From Pseudomonadota bacterium (GTDB taxonomy: Bacteria; Pseudomonadota; Gammaproteobacteria; Steroidobacterales; Steroidobacteraceae), in assembly GCA_021816775.1 (NCBI GenBank), contig JAKAXA010000035.1, positions 1-37,264 on the forward strand: 37,264 bases of DNA, written 5' to 3'. Under the pieces are notes generated by a model. The model made no database searches, was not told the origin of the DNA, and saw only the letters and a program-made list of their open reading frames with translations. Each line of letters starts with the position of its first letter. The stretch's first letter is position 1. Shown in pieces: positions 9,904 to 18,942 of the stretch. The position numbers and the translations under genes are program-made.

Positions 9904-9992
9904 AGCCCGTATTAACGCAGCCCCGCCCTGTCGGTTGACGGCGACGGCGGGGCGAGGGGCGGATCGTACCGCAGATTTCTCAAGAGCTTTTC

Positions 9993-12191
9993 ATGTCTCG
10001 CGCCCCCGTGCTCCGCGTGGCCCTGGCGACACCGCTGCGCCAGCTCTTCGACTACCGTGGCCCGGCGGACCCGATCCGCCCCGGCACGCGGGTCCGGGTG
10101 CCCTTCGGCCGGCGGCGCATGATCGGCGTGGTCATGGCCGCCGCCGAGGCCTCGGACATTGCCGAGGACAGGCTCAAGACGGTGCTCGAGGCACTGGATG
10201 ACCGGCCGGTCTTCGATGCCGGGATGCTCGAGCTGCTGCACTGGGCTGCCGGCTATTACCACCATCCGATCGGGGAGGTGGTGGCCGCGGCCCTGCCCAA
10301 GGCCCTGCGCCTCGGCGCGAGCCTTGCCGCGCAGGAGGAGCGCTGGCGGATCACCGCAGCGGGCCGCGCGGCGTGCGGGCAGGGCGAGCCGCGGCGCGCG
10401 CCGCGGCAACGCGAGCTGCTCGCGGCGCTGCTGCCCGGGGAGCGCTCAACGGCGCAGCTGCGCGAGCAGCTGGGAGAGGCCTGGAGGACCGCGGCGCGCC
10501 CGCTCGGGGCGCGCGGTTGGATCGAGTCGGCGCAGGTATCGTGCGCCCCGCCGGCGGCTGGGGATGCGGCGCCGGCCGCGCCCGCCGGACCACCGCTCAA
10601 CGACGAGCAGCGCGAGGCCGCCGGGCGGATCGAGGCTTCGCTCGGGCAATTCAACGCATTCGTGCTGCAGGGCGTCACCGGCAGCGGCAAGACCGAGGTC
10701 TACCTGCGCGTGACCGCGCAGACGCTCGCACAGGGCCGCAGCGCGCTTGTGCTGGTGCCGGAAATCGGCCTCACCCCGCAGCTCGTGGGACGGTTCCGCG
10801 ATCGCTTCGGCGTGCCCATGGCGGTGCTGCACTCGGGACTGACCGACCACGAGCGGCTGCTCGCGTGGCGTGAGGCATACGCGGGTCGCGCGCGCATCGT
10901 GCTCGGCACGCGCTCGGCGGTGTTCGCGCCAGTGGCAAATCTCGGCGTCATCATCGCTGACGAGGAGCACGACGCCTCGTACAAACAGCAGGACGGAGGC
11001 TTCCGCTACTCGGCGCGGGACCTGGCCGTGATGCGAGCGCGCGGCGCCGCGGTGCCCGTCGTGCTCGGCTCGGCCACGCCTGCGCTCGAAACCCTGCACA
11101 ACGTCGCCGCCGGCCGCTACACGCCCCTGGCGCTCACCCGGCGCGCCGTGCAGTCCGCGCCTCCCCGGCTGGCGCTGATCGACCTGCGCGCCCATGCCCA
11201 TAGCGCCGGCCTGTCGATGCCCGCCATGCAGGCCATCGAGCGCCACCTCGGCGCAGGCGGCCAGGCGCTGGTCTTCCTCAACCGGCGCGGCTACGCGCCG
11301 ACGCTGTTGTGCACCGCCTGCGGCTGGGTCGCGCCGTGCAAAGACTGCGACGCGCGCCTCACCGTGCACCTCGCCGCGCAGGCGCTGCGGTGCCATCACT
11401 GCGGCGCCGAGGCTCCCCTGCCGCGACGCTGCCCGCAGTGCGGCTTCGCGGTCAAGCCGGTGGGCCAGGGCACCGAGCGCCTCGAGGAGACGCTCGCGCA
11501 GCGCTTCCCCGGCGTGCCGTGCGTTCGGCTCGACCGCGACGTGGTGCGGCGCCGCGGCGATCTCGAGGCGGCCGTGCGGCGCATCGCCTCCGGCGAGGGC
11601 CGCATCCTGGTCGGCACCCAGATGGTGACCAAAGGGCACGATTTCCCGAACGTGACGCTGGTGGTCGTGCTCAATGCGGACCAGGGACTGTTCAGCACGG
11701 ATTTCCGCGCTCCGGAGCGCCTGGCGCAGACCATCGTGCAGGTCGCCGGCCGCGCCGGACGCGGCGCGCGCCCCGGTGAGGTGCTCATCCAGACGGAGTT
11801 TCCCGACCATCCGCTGCTCACGGGTCTGCTCCAGGAAGGCTACGAGGGCTTCGCTCGCACCGCGCTCACGGAGCGGCGGCAAGCCGCCTGGCCGCCCTTC
11901 AGCCGCCTCGCCGCGGTGCGCGACTCGGCGCGCACCGCGCAGTCGGCGCTCGATTTTCTGACCGACGCGCGTGCGCTCGCCGACGGGGCGCGCGGCGTGC
12001 GGCTGCTCGGCCCGGTGCCGGCGGCGATGGCCCGGCGCGCCGGGCGGCATCACGCGCAGCTGCTGATCGAGAGTCCCGAGCGCGCCGCGCTGCACCGCTT
12101 CCTAGAGGCATGGCTGCCGCTGCTGCACGCGCTGCCGAGCGCGCGCCGGGTGCGCTGGGCGCTCGATGTCGATCCGATGGAGCTGTTTTAA
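9993..12191 (+). CDS. priA: Primosomal protein N' (replication restart helicase PriA)
   Basis: This 732-residue DEXH helicase reloads the replisome at collapsed forks. The N-terminal 3'-binding domain begins L-R-V-A-L-A-T-P-L-R-Q-L-F-D-Y. Walker A is GVTGSGKT at 227-234 and Walker B is DEEH at 323-326. A zinc-binding insertion of four CxxC pairs lies at 440-483 (C-T-A-C, C-K-D-C, C-H-H-C, C-P-Q-C). The C-terminal helicase motif VAGRAGRGARPGEVLIQT follows. The length is that of the family. The ATG at 9993 has only a weak AAGAG upstream. The 89-bp gap to the divergent sigma gene holds both promoters, but I cannot assign them convincingly. Confidence 0.97.
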   Translation: MSRAPVLRVALATPLRQLFDYRGPADPIRPGTRVRVPFGRRRMIGVVMAAAEASDIAEDRLKTVLEALDDRPVFDAGMLELLHWAAGYYHHPIGEVVAAALPKALRLGASLAAQEERWRITAAGRAACGQGEPRRAPRQRELLAALLPGERSTAQLREQLGEAWRTAARPLGARGWIESAQVSCAPPAAGDAAPAAPAGPPLNDEQREAAGRIEASLGQFNAFVLQGVTGSGKTEVYLRVTAQTLAQGRSALVLVPEIGLTPQLVGRFRDRFGVPMAVLHSGLTDHERLLAWREAYAGRARIVLGTRSAVFAPVANLGVIIADEEHDASYKQQDGGFRYSARDLAVMRARGAAVPVVLGSATPALETLHNVAAGRYTPLALTRRAVQSAPPRLALIDLRAHAHSAGLSMPAMQAIERHLGAGGQALVFLNRRGYAPTLLCTACGWVAPCKDCDARLTVHLAAQALRCHHCGAEAPLPRRCPQCGFAVKPVGQGTERLEETLAQRFPGVPCVRLDRDVVRRRGDLEAAVRRIASGEGRILVGTQMVTKGHDFPNVTLVVVLNADQGLFSTDFRAPERLAQTIVQVAGRAGRGARPGEVLIQTEFPDHPLLTGLLQEGYEGFARTALTERRQAAWPPFSRLAAVRDSARTAQSALDFLTDARALADGARGVRLLGPVPAAMARRAGRHHAQLLIESPERAALHRFLEAWLPLLHALPSARRVRWALDVDPMELF

Positions 12192-12196
12192 TCGGG

Positions 12197-12202
12197 TAGA
12201 AT
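12197..12202 (+). promoter_or_regulatory. Probable -10 element for argS
   Basis: GGGTAGAATT just after the priA stop contains TAGAAT, five of six bases of the sigma-70 -10 consensus. No good -35 is visible at 17 bases. It would start transcription near 12209, upstream of the TTG chosen for argS. That argues against in-frame start codons further upstream inside priA. Confidence 0.5.
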
Positions 12203-12234
12203 TCGCTGTTTCCCCTGGTTCGGACCCGATCTCC

Positions 12235-13989
12235 TTGAAGCAGCAACTCGAGCAACTCCTGGCGCGCGCGCTCGCCACCCTCGGCGGCGCGCTCGCCGAG
12301 CCGGCCGCGGCCGAGGCGGCATCCGTCGAGCGCAGCCGCGACGCGCGTCACGGCGATTTCGCGACCAACATCGCGCTGCGCCTGGCGAAGGCGGCCGGCA
12401 GCAAGCCCCGCGAGCTCGCGCAGCGGATCGTCGCGGCGCTGCCGCCGAGCCCCCTGGTGCTGCGCACCGAGATCGCCGGCGCCGGCTTCATCAATTTCTA
12501 TCTCTCCCCCGCGGCCTACGGCGAGGAGCTGGCACAGATCCACGCGCGCGCCGGGCGCTACGGACACGGCACGCTCGGCAAGGGCGAGCGCGTGCTGCTC
12601 GAGTTCGTCTCGGCCAACCCCACAGGGCCGCTGCACGTCGGGCACGGGCGTCAGGCGGCCTACGGCGCGACGCTTGCCAACATCCTCGCGGCCGTCGGCT
12701 TCGACGTCGCGCGCGAGTACTACATCAACGATGCCGGCCGCCAGGTTGACATCCTCGCCGTCAGCACCTGGATGCGCTATCTCGAAGCGTGCGGCGAGAG
12801 GCTGCCGTTTCCGGAGAACGGCTATCGCGGAGATTACGTGCGCGCGATCGCGGCGCAGCTGCACAGCGCCGAGGGCGAGGGCCTGCGCCGCGCGGCGGCG
12901 AACGTGCTCGCCGGCCTGCCGCCGGATGCGCCCGCCGGCGACAAGGAGGCCTATATCGATGCGCTGATCGCGCGCGCCCGCGAGCTGATCGGCGCCGAGG
13001 CCTTCGGCCGCGTGCTCGCGCTGTCGCTCGCGCAGATGCTCGCGGACATCCGTGACGATCTCGAGCAGTTCGGCGTGCGCTTCGAGCGCTGGTACTCGGA
13101 ACGGGAGCTCGAGCGCAGTGGGGCCATCGACCGGGCGCTCACGCGCCTGGAGCGCGACGGCCGGCTGTACCGCGAACAGGGTGCGACCTGGTTCCGCGCC
13201 ACGGACTTCGGCGACGAGAAGGACCGGGTGGTGGTGCGCGAGAACGGCCAGAAGACCTATTTCGCCTCCGACATCGCCTACCACCTCGAGAAGCGCGAGC
13301 GTGGCTTCGAGCGACTCATCGACGTGCTGGGCGCCGACCACCATGGCTACGTGGCGCGGGTGCGCGCCGGGCTCACCGCCATGGGCGAGCCGGGCGAGAG
13401 CCTCGAGGTCAATCTGATCCAGTTCGTGAGCCTGTTCCGCGGCGGGGAGAAGATCCCCATGGGCAAGCGCGAGGCGCAGTTCGTGACGCTGCGCCAGCTA
13501 CGCGAGGAGGTCGGCAACGATGCCTGCCGCCTCTTCTATCTGATGCGCAGCCACGACCAGCCGCTCGATTTCGATCTGGAGCTCGCCAAGTCGCGCACCA
13601 ACGAGAATCCCGTCTACTACATCCAGTACGCGCACGCGCGCGTGGCGAGCGTCCTGAAGCAGCTGGGGGCGCGCGGCCTGGCGTTCGAGCGCGCCGCGGG
13701 CCTGGCGAACACGGCGCTGCTCACCAGTCCTCACGAGCAGGCGGCGCTCGCGTGCGTGACGCGCTTTCCGGAGACGCTCGAGCAGGCCGCCGTGAACCGC
13801 GCACCGCACGCGCTGGTGCATTACCTGCGCGAGCTCGCCAACGCGCTGCACACTTATTACAACGCCGAGCCGTTTCTGGTGGAGGATCCGGCTGTGCGCA
13901 ACGCGCGTCTGGCTCTGGTGATCGGCGTGCAGCAGGTGCTGCGCAACGGACTCGCCCTGCTCGGCGTGAGCGCGCCCGAGAGCATGTGA
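12235..13989 (+). CDS. argS: Arginyl-tRNA synthetase
   Basis: This 584-residue class I synthetase charges tRNA-Arg. The HIGH signature is HVGH at 134-137, preceded by E-F-V-S-A-N-P-T-G-P-L. Y-I-N-D-A-G-R-Q, the A-D-H-H-G-Y motif and G-K-R-E-A-Q-F-V-T-L (the KMSKS-equivalent loop) follow. The C-terminal DALR anticodon-binding domain is also present (Y-Y-I-Q-Y-A-H-A-R and H-Y-L-R-E-L). The start is a TTG at 12235: homologues begin M-K-Q-x-L-E, and here the TTG is followed by K-Q-Q-L-E-Q-L-L. An in-frame ATG at 12166 lies inside priA and ahead of the probable promoter, so I reject it. Ribosome-binding sequence is weak. The SPOR gene follows after four bases. Confidence 0.95.
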   Translation: MKQQLEQLLARALATLGGALAEPAAAEAASVERSRDARHGDFATNIALRLAKAAGSKPRELAQRIVAALPPSPLVLRTEIAGAGFINFYLSPAAYGEELAQIHARAGRYGHGTLGKGERVLLEFVSANPTGPLHVGHGRQAAYGATLANILAAVGFDVAREYYINDAGRQVDILAVSTWMRYLEACGERLPFPENGYRGDYVRAIAAQLHSAEGEGLRRAAANVLAGLPPDAPAGDKEAYIDALIARARELIGAEAFGRVLALSLAQMLADIRDDLEQFGVRFERWYSERELERSGAIDRALTRLERDGRLYREQGATWFRATDFGDEKDRVVVRENGQKTYFASDIAYHLEKRERGFERLIDVLGADHHGYVARVRAGLTAMGEPGESLEVNLIQFVSLFRGGEKIPMGKREAQFVTLRQLREEVGNDACRLFYLMRSHDQPLDFDLELAKSRTNENPVYYIQYAHARVASVLKQLGARGLAFERAAGLANTALLTSPHEQAALACVTRFPETLEQAAVNRAPHALVHYLRELANALHTYYNAEPFLVEDPAVRNARLALVIGVQQVLRNGLALLGVSAPESM

Positions 13990-13993
13990 GTCG

Positions 13994-14698
13994 ATGTCAC
14001 AGCTGACGACCCGCGACTACAAAGGTGCCGGCCGCCGCGAGAACTCCCCCGCGGGGCTGAAGGAGTTCCTGCTGGGGGCGCTGGCCGGCGGGGTGCTCGC
14101 CGGAGTGGGGACGGCGCTGGTGATGCACCACATGCACCGGGGCGCCTCGGCCGCCTGCGCCGTGCCGGGCCCCGCCGCGCCGTCGCAGCCGGCTGCGGCC
14201 GCCCGCCAGACACCGGTGCCGGCATCTCGCGCGCTGTCCGCGACGACCGCGGCGCCGAGCAAAGGGCCCAACACCGGCCGCCGCGCCGCTGCGCCGCAGC
14301 TCGCCCGCGCGGGCAGCGCCGGCGCCGCCTCGAGCGGCAAGCCTGCGCCGGCGCAGCCGCAGTACGACTTCTACCAGATGCTGCCGAATCTCAAGGTGAT
14401 CGTGCCGCGTCCCACCGCGCCGGGCGCGCGCAGCGTCGGCAGCAACGGCCGCACCGAATTCGCCGGCTACGTGCTGCAGGTCGGCGCCTACAACGACCCG
14501 GCGCAGGCCCGGCGGGTGGTCACCTACCTCGACAGCCTCGGCATCCTCGCGCACATCGATACGGTGCATGACGGCACGGCCGCGCTCTACCGCGTCCGTA
14601 TCGGCCCGATCATCGAGCAGTCGGAACTCAATCGCTTCCGCGGCGTCCTCAAGCGCATCGGGCTACCCGGGGTGCTGATCCCCGGAGCCACCCACTGA
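13994..14698 (+). CDS. SPOR-domain membrane protein (FtsN-like)
   Basis: This 234-residue bitopic protein has a cytoplasmic N-terminus, one membrane helix at about 24-45, a long Ala/Pro-rich periplasmic linker, and a C-terminal SPOR domain from about residue 157. That domain contains Y-V-L-Q-V-G-A-Y, A-x-R-x-V, Y-R-V-R-I-G-P and the closing G-L-P-G-V-L-I-P. SPOR domains bind denuded glycan at the division septum, so a cell-division or envelope role is likely. The position directly after argS is also seen in Pseudomonas, where hslVU follows. No hslVU is present here; the next gene is convergent, 11 bases away. Confidence 0.9.
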   Translation: MSQLTTRDYKGAGRRENSPAGLKEFLLGALAGGVLAGVGTALVMHHMHRGASAACAVPGPAAPSQPAAAARQTPVPASRALSATTAAPSKGPNTGRRAAAPQLARAGSAGAASSGKPAPAQPQYDFYQMLPNLKVIVPRPTAPGARSVGSNGRTEFAGYVLQVGAYNDPAQARRVVTYLDSLGILAHIDTVHDGTAALYRVRIGPIIEQSELNRFRGVLKRIGLPGVLIPGATH

Positions 14699-14709
14699 GG
14701 CGCGCGTTC

Positions 14710-16071
14710 TCAGTCCTCTGCGATCGAGCGGAAATCCAGACCCAGCGAGCGCAGCTTGCGGTACAGGTGCGTGCGCTCCATCCCGACGCGCTTGGCCAGC
14801 TGGCCCACCTTGCCGTTGCACAGCAGCAGCTGCTGCTGCAGGTAGGCGCGCTCGAACTGCTCGCGCGCCTCGCGCAGCGGCAGCGCCAGCAGGTCCTGCT
14901 TGACCAGCGGCTCGCCGGCGGGCGCCTGCACGGCGAGCTCACGCTCGACCTCTTCCAGCCCGATCTCCTCGCCACCGCCCTGGATCAGCAGGCGGTGCAC
15001 GAGGTTCTTCAGCTCGCGCACGTTGTCCGGCCAGGGGTAATTGCGCAGCCGGTTCTGCGCCGCGACGCTGAAGTGGCGCAGCGGCAGCCCCTCGGAGTCC
15101 ACCAGGCGGTCGACGTGGTGGCGCAGCAGCTCCGGGACATCCTCGGCATAGTCGCGCAGCGGCGGCACGCGCACGATCAGCATGTTGAGATGGCCGAGCA
15201 GATCGCGGCGCAGCGCCGAGCCGGCGCGGTTCTCGATGCCGGGCTGCGCCGATGAGACCAGCCGCGCGCGCAGCTCGATCGGCTCGCCACCGCCGACCGG
15301 CGTGAAGCGCCCGGACTCGATCGCCCCGAGCAGCAGCCGCTGCGCCGCCGGGGGCAGATCCTCGAGCTCCTGAATGAACAGCGTCCCGTCGGCGGCCTGC
15401 TCGAGCAGCCCGGGCCGGCGCGTGCCGTTCTCGGCGGCGCCGAACAGGCGGCTCTCGGCGTCGGCATCGCGCAGGCTGCTGGCGACCAGCGTCACGAACG
15501 GTGCCCCGGCGCGCGGGCCGCGCCCGTGCAGATAGCGCGCGAACAGCTCCCTGCCGGAGCCCGGCTCGCCGATCAGCAGCACCGGCGAGGTGTGCGTGGC
15601 GATCTGCTGCAGCTCGGCCCGCAGCTGCTGCATGAGCTTGCTCTTGCCCGCCGGCATCATCAGCGCCGGCACGAAGAGCTTGCCCGCCTGGCGCCTGCGC
15701 CGGCCGGCATCGAGCGCCCGCTCGACCGTGCGCAGAAGCTTCGCGAGCGAGAGCGGCTTCTCGACGAAATCAAACGCGCCGAGCCGCGTGGCTTCCACCG
15801 CGGTCTCGACGGTGCCGTGACCGGACATCATCACCACGGGGCAGCCGTCCGTGGCCGATGTCGACCACTCGCGCAGCAACGTGATGCCGTCCACGTCGGG
15901 CATCCAGATATCGAGCAGCACCAGGTCGGGTGCCTGCCGCGCGCGCGCGGCGCGTGCCTGCGCGGCGTTGGCCGCGACTTCCACCACATAGCCTTCCTCG
16001 GAGAGTATTTCCTTCAGCAGACCGCGAATGTCCGCCTCGTCATCGACCACCAGTATGTGTGCCGCACTCAT
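14710..16071 (-). CDS. NtrX-like response regulator with degenerate AAA+ domain
   Basis: This 453-residue regulator has a receiver domain with phospho-acceptor Asp54 and Lys105, a central AAA+ domain, and a C-terminal Fis-type helix-turn-helix (G-K-V-G-Q-L-A-K-R-V-G-M-E-R-T-H-L-Y-R-K-L). The AAA+ domain is damaged at every catalytic point. Walker A is GEPGSGRE (168-175), with Arg replacing Lys at 174. The GAFTGA loop that contacts sigma-54 is absent. Walker B is TLFIQE, with Gln234 in place of Asp. The second arginine-finger position is His294. Sensor II (W-P-D-N-V-R-E-L) remains. It probably acts as a sigma-54-independent DNA-binding regulator. The start overlaps the kinase stop by ATGA. Confidence 0.9.
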   Translation of the reverse strand: MSAAHILVVDDEADIRGLLKEILSEEGYVVEVAANAAQARAARARQAPDLVLLDIWMPDVDGITLLREWSTSATDGCPVVMMSGHGTVETAVEATRLGAFDFVEKPLSLAKLLRTVERALDAGRRRRQAGKLFVPALMMPAGKSKLMQQLRAELQQIATHTSPVLLIGEPGSGRELFARYLHGRGPRAGAPFVTLVASSLRDADAESRLFGAAENGTRRPGLLEQAADGTLFIQELEDLPPAAQRLLLGAIESGRFTPVGGGEPIELRARLVSSAQPGIENRAGSALRRDLLGHLNMLIVRVPPLRDYAEDVPELLRHHVDRLVDSEGLPLRHFSVAAQNRLRNYPWPDNVRELKNLVHRLLIQGGGEEIGLEEVERELAVQAPAGEPLVKQDLLALPLREAREQFERAYLQQQLLLCNGKVGQLAKRVGMERTHLYRKLRSLGLDFRSIAED

Positions 16072-18308
16072 GCTTGCTCGCTCCGCAATGTCTGTCGTTC
16101 TTTTTTCATCCCCGACCGCTTGCCGAAGGCCACCGGCAGCGCCACCCGGATCCGGGCGCCTCCCTCCGGACGGTTGTCGGCGTCGATGCGCCCCCCATGC
16201 TCCTCGACGATCTTCTTCACGATCGCCAGTCCCAGCCCTGTGCCCCTGGGCTTGCTGGTGACGTACGGATCGAAGATCCGCCCCAGCTGATCCGCCTGGA
16301 AGCCGGGGCCATTGTCACACACGCTCATCAGGGCGAACGCGGTCGCGCCCCCCTCGAGCCGCGTGCTGATCTCGAGCCGCGGCCCGGGGTGCCCCTCGAG
16401 GGCCTCGAGCGCGTTGGTCAGCAGATTGTTCAGGATCTGGCGCACGCGGCCGCGGTCGGCCTCGATTGCCGAAAGGCTCGAGTCCAGATCGAGCACGATG
16501 GTCGCTCGCGGATCCTGCGAACGGTACAGGTCGGCCACCTCGGTCACCAGCTGGTTGAGGCTGAAACGGCTGACGTGCATCTCGGGTGCGCGCGCGTACT
16601 CGCTGAAGGCGTTGACCATCTGCTGCATGGTCTCGACCTGCTGCACGATGGTGTGGGTGGAGCGCTCCAGGAACTCTCCCTCGGCGGGCGCGAGGATGGG
16701 CAGCAGCCGCCGCCGCACCCGCTCGGCCGACAGCTGAATCGGCGTCAGGGGATTCTTGATCTCGTGCGCCAGGCGCCGCGCCACCTCGCCCCAGGCGGCG
16801 TCGCGCTGCGCCTCGAGGAGCGCGGTGATGTCGTCGAACACGATGACATAGCCCATATCGCCGCTCTCCCCCGGCAGCGGCGTGCAGGCGCACATCAGCG
16901 TCATCATCCGGCCCGGCTTGCCCAGGTCGAGCTGTTCGCGCCACTCCTCGCGCCCGCGCGCGAAGCGCACCGCGAGCGCCGCGACGAACTGACCCAGCCG
17001 CTCGTTGCCGGCCGAGAGGTCCGGCAGGGCCCTGCCGGTGGCCACCGACAGATCGGTGCCGAGGATGCCGCCGGCCGCCCGGTTGGCCATGCGCACCACC
17101 AGGTTGCGATCGACCGCCAGCACGCCGGTGGAGAGGCGTGCCAGGATGATCGCCAGGCGCGCGCGCTCGCGCTCGACCGCCTGCTGGCTGCGCGTCGCCT
17201 CATCGTGCGCGCGCCGCAGCCGTTTGGTCATGTCGTTGAACGAGTGCACCAGGTAGCCCATCTCGTCGCGTGACGGCAGGGCGAGCCGGGTCTCGAAGTC
17301 GCCCTTGCCCACCGCCCGGGTGCCGGCGATCAGGTCCTGCACCGGGCGCGCCAGGCGCTCGGCGGAGAAGATCGCCCCGTAGATCGCCGCCAGCATCGCC
17401 AGCAGCAGCACCAGGGTGAGCGTGAGGCGGAAGCTGTATTTCAGTGGCTCGCGCAGCGCCGTGAGGTTACCGTAGCGCGAATAGGAGCGCTGCACGGCAT
17501 CCGACAGCGCCGAGAGCTGCGCGGGCACCGGGTACACCGCCATGAGATAGCGCAGGCCCGATGCGCCGCGCGATTCCGGGAGCGGCACGCCGATGCGGAT
17601 CACGAACCGGCCGTTCGGGTGCGGCTCGAGGCTCACGTAGGTCTGCCGCTCGCTCACGGTGCGCACCAGGTCCGCCGGTGGGGCGAGCGGCACGTCGGCG
17701 AGCGGATCCTCCAGGCTCGCCGCGACGATGCGCTCGTTCGCCCCGTAGAGCACGATCTCGCGGGCCGAGTCGGAGCGGCGCGCCTGATCGAGCTGCCCCT
17801 GCATGCGCAGCGCCGAGTGCCCGAGCAGCGAGCGCGCGAGCACGGCGGTGCGGTGCGATTCGGCCTGGATGCGCAGGTCCAGCGCCGAGCGCGAAAGCAC
17901 CAGCGCGTCCTTCAGTCCCTCGCGCACCTCGACGCGGAACCAGCTGTCGATGCCGCGGTCGAGGAACTCCAGCGAGGAGAAGTAAACGATGAGCAGCGGC
18001 GCAATCACCAGCGCGCCGAAGATGATCACCGTGCGCGCCGTCAGGCGCGAGCCCGGCACGTGGTTGCGGAAGTCGCGCACCAGCTGCCACAGCCGCCGGG
18101 CGAGCAGCACGATCAGCACGAATACGCCGAACACGTTCAGCAGCACGATCCACGGCTGCAGCCGGCCGAACTCCGAGGAGTTCTGCGCGCTCTTGGCGAG
18201 CAGCAGCAGCGCCGCGAGCCCGATGGCGCTCCACAGCGCGATGGCGGCGATGGCGCGCGCGCGCCCCCGCCGCGGCGGCGGCGGCCCACTCACACCGGAA
18301 GCGACCAT
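16068..18308 (-). CDS. NtrY-like sensor histidine kinase
   Basis: This 746-residue membrane kinase has three hydrophobic segments in the first 115 residues, a periplasmic sensor region, a fourth membrane helix (Y-S-F-R-L-T-L-T-L-V-L-L-L-A), a HAMP linker (A-R-P-V-Q-D-L-I), and a PAS-like domain. The kinase core has His515 in R-L-A-H-E-I-K-N-P-L-T-P-I-Q, the N box N-N-L-L-T-N-A-L-E-A-L, the G1 box D-N-G-P-G, F-D-P-Y-V-T-S-K, and G-T-G-L-G-L-A-I. All catalytic residues look intact. I take the ATG at 18308, which overlaps the DUF4390 gene by 19 bases; a GTG three codons upstream is possible. The partner is the NtrX-like regulator. Confidence 0.94.
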   Translation of the reverse strand: MVASGVSGPPPPRRGRARAIAAIALWSAIGLAALLLLAKSAQNSSEFGRLQPWIVLLNVFGVFVLIVLLARRLWQLVRDFRNHVPGSRLTARTVIIFGALVIAPLLIVYFSSLEFLDRGIDSWFRVEVREGLKDALVLSRSALDLRIQAESHRTAVLARSLLGHSALRMQGQLDQARRSDSAREIVLYGANERIVAASLEDPLADVPLAPPADLVRTVSERQTYVSLEPHPNGRFVIRIGVPLPESRGASGLRYLMAVYPVPAQLSALSDAVQRSYSRYGNLTALREPLKYSFRLTLTLVLLLAMLAAIYGAIFSAERLARPVQDLIAGTRAVGKGDFETRLALPSRDEMGYLVHSFNDMTKRLRRAHDEATRSQQAVERERARLAIILARLSTGVLAVDRNLVVRMANRAAGGILGTDLSVATGRALPDLSAGNERLGQFVAALAVRFARGREEWREQLDLGKPGRMMTLMCACTPLPGESGDMGYVIVFDDITALLEAQRDAAWGEVARRLAHEIKNPLTPIQLSAERVRRRLLPILAPAEGEFLERSTHTIVQQVETMQQMVNAFSEYARAPEMHVSRFSLNQLVTEVADLYRSQDPRATIVLDLDSSLSAIEADRGRVRQILNNLLTNALEALEGHPGPRLEISTRLEGGATAFALMSVCDNGPGFQADQLGRIFDPYVTSKPRGTGLGLAIVKKIVEEHGGRIDADNRPEGGARIRVALPVAFGKRSGMKKERQTLRSEQA

Positions 18309-18898
18309 GAGTACCACGGGCTCTCGCGCTGCCAGTCGTCGGTCCAGAACAGCAGCGCCCGCAGCGACGCGGGCAGTTTGCCGCGGCGCACGCCGGCGCG
18401 CACGCTGATGATGTAGCGCCCGCTGAGCAATTGCGACTCGACCAGAATCGGCCAGTCGCGCACGCGCTCCAGAGAGTGGAGCGCCTGTTTGACCGTGGCG
18501 AAGCTGCTCTCCGCGCCGCTCTGCACGTCGCGCACCACGTAGCGGCGCGTCAGCACGTGGTAGGCGAGCTCACGGTGCAGCGTCACGTCGATCACCGTGG
18601 CGTTGAACCAGAAGCGGCGCACCTGCTCGATCCGCGCTTCCACGTCGAAGCTCAGTGTCACGCCGTTCTGCAGCGCCTTCAGAATGGTGGGGTTGAGCGG
18701 ATAGGCCACGTGTGCGTTGAGCTCGATCACACCGTGATCGAAATTGACATAGGCCGAGCGCACCGCCAGCGCACCGTCGAGCGCATCCGCGTGCGCCGCG
18801 GCGCGCAGCGCCGCGAGCGCCAGCAGGGCCAGCGCCGCGCCGAAGCGCGCGCGCGCCGTCCCGGTCCCTCGGTCGCGTCGCGAACCGACTCGTGGCAT
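18290..18898 (-). CDS. DUF4390 family exported protein
   Basis: This 202-residue protein has an N-terminal signal peptide (basic stretch, then A-A-L-A-L-L-A-L-A-A-L, cleavage near A-H-A-D-A). The DUF4390 body follows: Y-V-N-F-D-H-G-V-I-E-L-N-A-H, P-L-N-P-T-I-L-K-A-L-Q-N-G-V-T-L, F-D-V-E, the Y-H-V-L-T-R-R-Y-V-V segment, and the closing W-Q-R-E-S-P-W-Y-S-W-S-L. The molecular role is unknown. The family is consistently encoded between rsmB and an NtrY-type kinase, and it may modulate the kinase's periplasmic sensor (inference). The ATG at 18898 lacks a clear Shine-Dalgarno. It lies 44 bases after rsmB and overlaps the kinase gene. Confidence 0.85.
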   Translation of the reverse strand: MPRVGSRRDRGTGTARARFGAALALLALAALRAAAHADALDGALAVRSAYVNFDHGVIELNAHVAYPLNPTILKALQNGVTLSFDVEARIEQVRRFWFNATVIDVTLHRELAYHVLTRRYVVRDVQSGAESSFATVKQALHSLERVRDWPILVESQLLSGRYIISVRAGVRRGKLPASLRALLFWTDDWQRESPWYSWSLPV

Positions 18899-18942
18899 CA
18901 ATGCAACGATCGAACGCGTAAATCCCCCTTGCTCAGGCTGGC

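Noticed and set aside
9935..9940. TTGACG upstream of priA as a -35
   Set aside because: The expected -10 position (about 9958) is all G/C, so the promoter cannot be supported.
16068..16290. Plus-strand frames across the start of ntrX-like and the end of ntrY-like
   Set aside because: Both minus-strand genes have full motifs and an ATGA junction here; the plus-strand frames are non-protein-like.
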